DNA from: Robiginitomaculum sp.
GTDB taxonomy: Bacteria > Pseudomonadota > Alphaproteobacteria > Caulobacterales > Maricaulaceae
NCBI GenBank assembly: GCA_002733735.2
Contig: NVWT02000001.1
Location: 139,012-144,186 of the forward strand
Direction: 5' to 3'
Length of the DNA stretch: 5,175 bases
Shown here: positions 1 to 3,603 of the stretch, in pieces
Layout: each line of letters opens with the position of its first letter
Position numbering within the stretch: the stretch's first letter is position 1
Translations under genes and position numbers: made by a program
The notes under the pieces: generated by a model
The model's database searches: none
What the model saw: only the letters and a program-made list of their open reading frames with translations
What the model was told of the DNA's origin: nothing

Positions 1-212
1 GGGTTAGCTTTATCCCAAGCGGCCAGTTCTTCACGAATTTGCACCAGCCATTCGTCTAATTGTTCAATCGGGCGGGCGTTTAACGATGGGAATGAGCCGA
101 TAATTCCGGCTTTACACTGCGCGATCACTAATTCTGGCCCCGAAAGGATAAACATTGGCGCACCGATTAACGGCAATCGCAAATTATCTTGTAAAATAGC
201 AGGTAAGCTCAT
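1..212 (-). CDS. Nitronate monooxygenase / NAD(P)H-dependent flavin oxidoreductase family protein, N-terminal fragment
   Basis: The reading frame starts at ATG (212-210) and runs off the left edge, giving 70 complete codons. The N-terminus has LRLPLIGAPMFILSGPELVI (residues 11-30), then AQCKAGIIGSFPSLNARP. This is the first beta strand and FMN-phosphate-side segment typical of the nitronate monooxygenase (2-nitropropane dioxygenase-like) TIM-barrel flavoproteins. The DEWLVQIREEL helix that follows is also usual for this subgroup. Family members use FMN to oxidise alkyl nitronates or act as NAD(P)H:acceptor oxidoreductases in the cytoplasm; the substrate here cannot be told from the fragment. 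A weak purine-rich site (AGGGA) lies about 10 nt before the ATG. A terminator upstream (273-302) separates it from the preceding gene, so it probably has its own promoter in the 60 bp before the start, though I see no clear one. The catalytic His region is outside the window. Confidence 0.88.
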   Translation of the reverse strand, partial: MSLPAILQDNLRLPLIGAPMFILSGPELVIAQCKAGIIGSFPSLNARPIEQLDEWLVQIREELAAWDKAN

Positions 213-270
213 GAAATTCTGTTCCCTTTGTGTGGAGTTCATATTGCCGACTTTGAGCCAGAATACCACA

Positions 271-302
271 AAAAAATGCCCCGAAGTTCTTCGAGGCATT
301 TT
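271..302 (-). terminator. Rho-independent terminator of the secreted-protein gene
   Basis: AAAATGCC (273-280) pairs with GGCATTTT (295-302). After one C/A mismatch, CGAA (282-285) pairs with TTCG (290-293) around a GTTC loop. On the minus strand the stem runs directly into seven T residues (complement of 270-276). It lies 20 bp after the stop codon at 322, which fits termination of that gene. The A/T-rich flanks are symmetric, so it could also stop plus-strand transcripts. Confidence 0.9.
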
Positions 303-321
303 CTAATTTTTGTAAGCCTAA

Positions 322-1194
322 TTATTCGGCACCATTGGCCGCCTCGCTTAGAGCGGTTTTAATTGCTCCGGGAGCTGATGATATTTTCATAAATGTTCCC
401 ATGGTCAAAGACGGATAGCTCTGGGCAATACGAAACCGCGCGCCCAACATGTAAACATCACCATTTGAGACCAACATCTCATAAGGAAAATGCGCAGTTG
501 ATCGCACTGCCGCCTTATCAACAGTTGCCATTACATGAGCATCACCACCATCACCGGCATCTGCCCCAAGGCCAACACCAAACAATGTTTCGTCCTTGCC
601 GGGCAGATCAACCCGATAGACCTTAGCAACCCCTAATTTACCTTGGGCTAAGCCTGCTTCAACCGCAGCTATTGCCGTAGCGTGACTGTCATAGCTTGCC
701 AATGTCATATGACCACCAAACCCGGGCATTACGAATGTGTAACGATAACTACGCAGCTTTTTTGCCGTTAAGCCTTGCTTGGCTCCGAACTCACCTTGGT
801 TGCCCAAGGCAGATACCAATGCCGTCTTTACTGCCGATAGATCAGAACTCATTTGATATATATTCGACATATAGGTCGGGTTATTATAAGCGATTTGCCG
901 TTGTCCGGCGACGTTGGTTATCGACACCCGAATAGCTGCGCCATAGCCGCCAAAGTCTGATTGGCTGACTGCATTTTTAAGATCATCACTGGTAATAGCA
1001 ATTACTTGCGCCCCAGCATAAGGGCTATATTCACCGACGATTTCAAAGCCAGCCCCGGTTAAGGCGGCCTTCACATCAACTGTGTCTGATGAGCCTTGAA
1101 TATACGGCATCATTGTTTCTTCTGCTTTGGCGGCAAAAGCCGTTAGCAACATAAAACCTGCCAAAAAAGTACCAAAAATTGAAATTATTTTCAT
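322..1194 (-). CDS. Secreted/periplasmic protein of unknown function with two DUF302-like halves
   Basis: The 290-residue protein has a signal peptide: Lys2, a hydrophobic stretch at about 3-21, and an AKA|EE signal-peptidase I site after residue 24. There is no lipobox and no cysteine. The mature part seems to contain two related halves. The first (about 30-125) has DVKAALTGAGFEIVGEY, then FGGYGAAIRVSI (81-92) and AYNNPTYM (102-109). The second ends in PYEMLVSNGDVYML (237-250), FRIAQSYPSLTM (254-265) and FMKISSAPGAI. The 'G-F-x-V ... Y-x-[DN]-P' layout resembles DUF302-type domains; this is inference by eye. I recall similar hypothetical proteins in other Proteobacteria but know no function. 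The ATG at 1194 is preferred over an in-frame GTG at 1200, because GGGAGG (1208-1203) is 8 nt from the ATG but only 2 nt from the GTG. It lies 81 bp after eno and may be partly co-transcribed with it. It ends in a strong terminator. Confidence 0.85.
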   Translation of the reverse strand: MKIISIFGTFLAGFMLLTAFAAKAEETMMPYIQGSSDTVDVKAALTGAGFEIVGEYSPYAGAQVIAITSDDLKNAVSQSDFGGYGAAIRVSITNVAGQRQIAYNNPTYMSNIYQMSSDLSAVKTALVSALGNQGEFGAKQGLTAKKLRSYRYTFVMPGFGGHMTLASYDSHATAIAAVEAGLAQGKLGVAKVYRVDLPGKDETLFGVGLGADAGDGGDAHVMATVDKAAVRSTAHFPYEMLVSNGDVYMLGARFRIAQSYPSLTMGTFMKISSAPGAIKTALSEAANGAE

Positions 1195-1210
1195 TATCAC
1201 ATCCTCCCAT

Positions 1211-1236
1211 GCGTTATCTCTAATATAAGATAACGC
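1211..1236 (-). promoter_or_regulatory. Perfect 9-bp inverted repeat next to the ribosome binding site
   Basis: GCGTTATCT (1211-1219) and AGATAACGC (1228-1236) are exact reverse complements separated by 8 nt. On the minus strand the repeat ends 2 nt before the GGGAGG ribosome binding site of the secreted-protein gene. No T-run follows, so it is not a standard terminator of eno. It could be an operator overlapping the promoter -10 region (candidate -10 at 1232-1227), or an RNA hairpin affecting access to the ribosome binding site. The structure is seen directly; the role is inferred. Confidence 0.5.
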
Positions 1237-1256
1237 TAATACGAGGCAAAAAGCAA
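1227..1256 (-). promoter_or_regulatory. Candidate promoter of the secreted-protein gene
   Basis: On the minus strand, TTGCTT (1256-1251) and TATCTT (1232-1227) are separated by 18 bp, a weak-to-moderate sigma-70-type match. Transcription would start near 1220, inside the inverted repeat 1211-1236, so that repeat would act as an operator rather than as a complete leader hairpin. An alternative -10 shifted by one base (TTATCT) gives 17-bp spacing. Read-through from eno remains possible. Confidence 0.3.
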
Positions 1257-1275
1257 ATCGCTTGAGCCGAAAATA

Positions 1276-2547
1276 TTACCGCAAGATGGTTTTACCAGCG
1301 AAAACCGCCATATCGCCCAGTTCTTCTTCGATGCGAAGTAGTTGGTTATATTTTGCCAAACGGTCGGATCTGGCCAATGATCCGGTTTTGATTTGTCCGC
1401 AATTGGTAGCAACCGCCAGATCAGCAATAGTTGTATCTTCGGTTTCGCCGGAACGATGCGACATGACGCTGGTATATCTGGCGCGGTGTGCCATTTCCAC
1501 CGCATCAAGAGTTTCCGACAATGTTCCGATCTGGTTGACTTTGATCAAGATCGAATTGGCCACGCCGCGATTAATGCCGTCTTGTAGTCGTTTTGGATTG
1601 GTAACGAATAAATCATCGCCGACCAATTGCACTTTGTCGCCCATTTTTTCGGTTTGTAATTTCCAACCGTCCCAATCGTCTTCGTCCAAGCCGTCTTCGA
1701 TTGAAAAAATAGGAAACTTGTCACAAAGTTTTTGCAAATAATCGACCATACCAGCAGAATCAAAGCGCGCGCCCTCGCCTTTTAGATCATAAACCCCATC
1801 AGAATAAAATTCCGAAGCAGCGCAATCCAATGCAAAGACAAAATCATCACCCAGACGATAGCCAGCCTTTGATATTGATTGATCTAGAAATTCCAAAGCT
1901 TTTTCTGCCGAGCCTATGTCTGGTGCAAAACCGCCCTCATCACCAACATTGGTGTTTAAGCCAGCAGCTTGTAACTTTGATTTCAAAGCGTGGAACACTT
2001 CGGTTCCCATGCGCAAAGCATCGCTAAATGTATCAGCGCCAACCGGCATTATCATAAATTCTTGAATATCGATCGGGTTATCAGCATGTTCGCCACCATT
2101 GATCACATTCATCATCGGCACCGGCAATGTTCTGGCATTAACTCCGCCAACATAACGATAAAGCGACAGCCCTTGCGCCAATGCGCCAGCTTTGGCCGTA
2201 GCCAGCGAAACACCTAAAATAGCATTTGCTCCGAGGCGGGATTTATTCACCGTGCCATCAAGATCAATCAGAATTTGATCTATTCTGCGTTGATCCAGTG
2301 CGTCCATGCCGGACAGAGCATCGAAAATTTCACCATCAACATTGGCAACAGCCTTTTGCACACCTTTGCCGCCATAGGCTTTCTCGCCATCGCGTAGTTC
2401 GGCTGCTTCATGAGCGCCGGTGGAGGCACCCGATGGCACCATTGCGCGGCCCATGGCTCCGCACTCAAGCAATACGTCCACCTCAACAGTTGGGTTGCCC
2501 CTGCTATCAAGAACTTCTCTGGCGTGGATGTCTACTATTGCGGTCAT
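1276..2547 (-). CDS. eno: Enolase (phosphopyruvate hydratase)
   Basis: This is a complete 423-residue enolase, close to the usual 420-435. It interconverts 2-phosphoglycerate and phosphoenolpyruvate in glycolysis and gluconeogenesis, is cytoplasmic and needs Mg2+. The N-terminal domain starts MTAIVDIHAREVLDSRGNPT and carries the mobile SGAST loop (39-43). By alignment with characterised enolases the catalytic acids are Glu163 and Glu204 (VGDEGGF), the metal ligands Asp241, Glu284 (SIEDG) and Asp311 (VGDD), and the catalytic lysines Lys336 and Lys387 (QIKTG). The family signature LIKVNQIGTLSETL is at 334-347 and the substrate-binding HRS at 364-366. No key residue is missing. The ATG at 2547 is chosen because AGGAG lies 6 nt upstream and homologues start here. 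The in-frame extension to TTG at 2613 would begin inside the rpmF terminator hairpin and is not credible. The downstream secreted-protein gene follows after 81 bp with no convincing terminator between. Confidence 0.99.
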   Translation of the reverse strand: MTAIVDIHAREVLDSRGNPTVEVDVLLECGAMGRAMVPSGASTGAHEAAELRDGEKAYGGKGVQKAVANVDGEIFDALSGMDALDQRRIDQILIDLDGTVNKSRLGANAILGVSLATAKAGALAQGLSLYRYVGGVNARTLPVPMMNVINGGEHADNPIDIQEFMIMPVGADTFSDALRMGTEVFHALKSKLQAAGLNTNVGDEGGFAPDIGSAEKALEFLDQSISKAGYRLGDDFVFALDCAASEFYSDGVYDLKGEGARFDSAGMVDYLQKLCDKFPIFSIEDGLDEDDWDGWKLQTEKMGDKVQLVGDDLFVTNPKRLQDGINRGVANSILIKVNQIGTLSETLDAVEMAHRARYTSVMSHRSGETEDTTIADLAVATNCGQIKTGSLARSDRLAKYNQLLRIEEELGDMAVFAGKTILR

Positions 2548-2578
2548 TTTCTGCTCCTGATGCAAAATTTGGTTTATG

Positions 2579-2608
2579 GATATAAACAATAAACGCCGCT
2601 TTAGTAAA
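2579..2608 (-). promoter_or_regulatory. Candidate eno promoter, overlapping the rpmF terminator
   Basis: On the minus strand, TTTACT (2608-2603) and TATATC (2584-2579) are 18 bp apart, each matching four of six sigma-70 consensus positions. The -35 would lie in the loop of the rpmF terminator hairpin. Transcription would start near 2572, giving a leader of about 25 nt. A promoter is expected in this short gap because the terminator isolates eno from rpmF, but these boxes are weak. Confidence 0.25.
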
Positions 2609-2621
2609 ACCAAAGCGGCGT
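2593..2621 (-). terminator. Rho-independent terminator after rpmF
   Basis: ACGCCGCTTT (2593-2602) pairs perfectly with AAAGCGGCGT (2612-2621) across a 9-nt loop: a GC-rich 10-bp stem 29 bp after the rpmF stop codon. On the minus strand it is followed by TTATTGTTTATAT, an interrupted T-rich tail. It should uncouple rpmF from eno, although the broken T-tract may allow some read-through. Confidence 0.8.
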
Positions 2622-2650
2622 AAATAATTAATTCGGCAACATAGATCTAG

Positions 2651-2833
2651 TTAATCGTCACTGGGCTCTAAAATTTGCTTTCCACGATACATACCGGTTT
2701 TAAGGTCGATATGATGCGGACGACGCAATTCGCCTGAATTTGCATCTTCGATATAAGTTGCAGCAGCCAAACGGTCATGACTACGACGCATTCCACGACG
2801 AGAGCGGGTGATTTTACTTTTTGGTACGGCCAT
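2651..2833 (-). CDS. rpmF: 50S ribosomal protein L32
   Basis: This complete 60-residue protein is L32, a small component of the large ribosomal subunit. It begins MAVPKSKITRSRRGMRRSHD, the highly conserved basic N-terminus, and continues with YIEDANSGELRRPHHIDLKTG and MYRGKQIL, typical of alphaproteobacterial L32. It has no cysteines, so it is the zinc-free form. The short acidic tail EPSDD is slightly unusual. The ATG at 2833 is preceded by AGGACAGG, which provides a modest ribosome binding site. In many bacteria rpmF sits with plsX and fatty-acid synthesis genes; here it appears as a single-gene unit with its own terminator, and the gene upstream is an acylase 770 bp away. Confidence 0.98.
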   Translation of the reverse strand: MAVPKSKITRSRRGMRRSHDRLAAATYIEDANSGELRRPHHIDLKTGMYRGKQILEPSDD

Positions 2834-2860
2834 AGAACCTGTCCTAATATCTATTGTTAA

Positions 2861-2875
2861 TGACTGATTCAGTCA
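2861..2875. promoter_or_regulatory. 15-bp palindrome in the rpmF leader
   Basis: TGACTGA-T-TCAGTCA is a perfect 7+1+7 palindrome 28 bp upstream of the rpmF start codon. It could be an operator for a dimeric regulator or a small leader hairpin. It matches no regulator site I can name with confidence. Confidence 0.4.
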
Positions 2876-2888
2876 CATATTTGACGCG

Positions 2889-2917
2889 CAGATAGCTTAT
2901 TCCATCGCACTTCGCAA
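2889..2917 (-). promoter_or_regulatory. Candidate rpmF promoter
   Basis: On the minus strand, TTGCGA (2917-2912) and TATCTG (2894-2889) are separated by exactly 17 bp. The -35 matches four of six consensus positions and the -10 matches three. The predicted start near 2882 would give a leader of about 50 nt that includes the 2861-2875 palindrome. This is inferred from position and weak motif matches only. Confidence 0.28.
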
Positions 2918-2983
2918 GGGTAAAATGCGACATTTTGGTAAAGGGGGTGCAATTACCCAATTTTTGTGCTATACAATGATCTT

Positions 2984-3089
2984 ACGGTCGTCCCCTTCTG
3001 ACGCACGATCGCAAACGACTAGATATATAGCTATAAAGGGTCGTGGCGGTTCAGGTACGGACGACCGTTCCTTTGTCTAGTCATTTTTT
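2984..3089 (+). ncRNA. Candidate small RNA with terminator-like 3' end
   Basis: A TACAAT box (2972-2977) would place a start at about 2984, exactly where a 10-nt arm begins: ACGGTCGTCC (2984-2993) is the reverse complement of GGACGACCGT (3059-3068). A second pair, GACTAGA (3017-3023) with TCTAGTC (3076-3082), ends just before six T residues (3084-3089), like a rho-independent terminator. Inside that stem AAAGG (3036-3040) can pair with CCTTT (3070-3074), and GGTCGT (3039-3044) with ACGACC (3061-3066). The long stem and the terminator stem interlock, implying a pseudoknot or two exclusive folds. No clear -35 is visible and it fits no RNA family I recognise. The arms may instead be remnants of a repeat. 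Confidence 0.3.
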
Positions 3090-3112
3090 GTCAGATACTC
3101 CTTCCTCCCCCG

Positions 3113-3210
3113 TCTGTCATCACACGATTTATCCTTCGACAGGCTTAAGGTGAGGCGGGTGATCCAATTTTCGTATACTGGATACTTCGAACAAGTCGGA
3201 GTATGACAGA
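3113..3210. repeat. 98-bp palindromic repeat element with CTTCGA hairpins (REP/MITE-like)
   Basis: The ends are an 8-bp inverted repeat, TCTGTCAT (3113-3120) and ATGACAGA (3203-3210). Inside are two related units in the same orientation: one around 3131-3153 (ATCCTTCGACAGG followed by AAGGTGA), and one around 3182-3206 where ATACTTCGA (3182-3190) pairs with TCGGAGTAT (3196-3204) with one T-G wobble. ATCCA/TGGAT (3162-3166, 3179-3183) and ATCAC/GTGAT (3119-3123, 3159-3163) add further pairings. CTTCGACA(A/G)GCT(C/T)A-type units recur as intergenic repeats in many proteobacterial genomes, so this is probably a dispersed extragenic element. No target-site duplication is visible. Confidence 0.5.
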
Positions 3211-3227
3211 ATCGGCTAACTGCAAAC

Positions 3228-3245
3228 AAGGGTCACGTGACCCTT
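3228..3245. repeat. Perfect 18-bp palindrome
   Basis: AAGGGTCACGTGACCCTT is an exact 9+9 palindrome with no spacer, centred on CACGTG. It sits 17 bp after the 3113-3210 repeat. It could be a dimeric regulator site or a cruciform/hairpin. No gene starts next to it, so a regulatory role for a known gene is not obvious. Confidence 0.6.
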
Positions 3246-3251
3246 ACTGAG

Positions 3252-3345
3252 TAACCCTTAATTAGCAATCATTGGCAAAGACTGCCCATAAACCAAGGGT
3301 TAATTGCCAAAGATTTAGCACTCATTGACACTTACCTACCCTTAA
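3252..3345. repeat. Cluster of CCCTTA/GGGTTA motifs and imperfect direct repeats
   Basis: TAACCCTT (3252-3259) is inverted at AAGGGTTA (3295-3302), and TTGGCAA (3272-3278) is inverted at TTGCCAA (3304-3310); the two pairs interlock. TTAGCAATCATTGGCA (3262-3277) recurs as TTAGCACTCATTGACA (3315-3330), 14 of 16 identical. TTAA boxes next to a GGG or CCC triplet occur at 3258, 3300 and 3342, exactly 42 bp apart. This may be a protein-binding array or part of a decayed repeat; the function is unknown. Confidence 0.45.
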
Positions 3346-3387
3346 ACAACAGGGATAACTTTCAAGCACACTCGCCCTGTCCTCGTT

Positions 3388-3417
3388 TGTTATAATGGTG
3401 CTGCAGGTGGTTATAAC
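3388..3417 (+). promoter_or_regulatory. Extended -10 promoter-like element inside an inverted repeat
   Basis: TGT-TATAAT (3388-3396) is a perfect extended -10 on the plus strand, though no good -35 lies 16-18 bp upstream. It is embedded in GTTATAA (3389-3395) / TTATAAC (3411-3417), a 7-bp inverted repeat with a 15-nt spacer centred near CTGCAG (3401-3406). A tight hairpin, AGCCG-TTTG-CGGCT (3420-3433), follows. No gene lies downstream on this strand, so any transcript would be a small RNA or antisense to the acylase 3' region. A/T-rich chance matches are possible. Confidence 0.25.
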
Positions 3418-3603
3418 TTAGCCGTTTGCGGCTCTTTGATATGGTGAATATACGATAAACTCAATAAAACGTGGGTTTTATGCTGGCATGTACGAATAAT
3501 TTCCATAGGCAATAAATTTTTCTGATGAGCCTTTTTAGAACTTATCCATTGGGGAACGCTTGAAATTGCTATGGTGTTTTTTATTTACCAACCAATACAG
3601 AAA

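Larger units (their letters stand above)
2834..3603. other. 770-bp intergenic region rich in inverted and direct repeats
   Basis: No open frame here shows coding character or a recognisable product on either strand. I found no tRNA, 4.5S RNA, RNase P RNA or complete tmRNA core. It is not featureless: it holds the probable rpmF promoter, a candidate small RNA (2984-3089), a repeat element (3113-3210), an 18-bp palindrome (3228-3245), a TTAA/CCCTTA motif cluster (3252-3345) and a promoter-like extended -10 inside an inverted repeat (3388-3417). The part from about 3434 to 3603, just past the acylase stop codon, is A/T-rich with only weak hairpins, such as ATAAAAC/GTTTTAT at 3464-3481. I see no strong terminator for the acylase. 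Confidence 0.7.

Noticed and set aside
393..626. Plus-strand open frame with a run of histidines (HEHHHHHRH)
   Set aside because: It is antisense to the secreted-protein gene. The histidines are the complement of Asp/Gly/Ala codons in its DAGDGGDAHVM segment. It has no ribosome binding site or family resemblance.
1245..1268. Hairpin after eno (GGC..AAGC / GCTT..GCC on the minus strand) as a terminator
   Set aside because: The stem is short and interrupted and no T-run follows it, so it is not convincing as a rho-independent terminator.
2226..2592. Plus-strand open frames antisense to eno (2226-2585, 2410-2592, and 1262-1741)
   Set aside because: They are shadows of the strongly conserved enolase frame, with low-complexity Arg/His/Cys-rich translations and no ribosome binding sites.
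2548..2613. 22-codon N-terminal extension of enolase starting at TTG 2613
   Set aside because: It would start inside the rpmF terminator stem, lacks a ribosome binding site and precedes the conserved MTAIVDIHAREVLDSRGNP start, which has a good AGGAG.
3009..3019. TCGCAAACGAC, matching the start of the tmRNA tag-coding segment of E. coli as I recall it
   Set aside because: The frame GCA-AAC-GAC runs straight into TAG, and there is no tRNA-like domain, T-loop or CCA end nearby. It is probably a chance match.
3036..3068. GGTTCAGGTACGG region as a tRNA T-arm or 4.5S RNA core
   Set aside because: It does not match the T-loop consensus, no cloverleaf can be drawn, and the GGAAGCAGCC segment of 4.5S RNA is absent.
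3350..3360. CAGGGATAACT, resembling part of the I-SceI homing endonuclease site
   Set aside because: Only about half of the 18-bp site matches and there is no intron or endonuclease gene.
3541..3550. CTTATCCATT as a DnaA box
   Set aside because: It is a single imperfect match (consensus TTATCCACA) without a cluster, and the genes around it are not those typical of an alphaproteobacterial origin.
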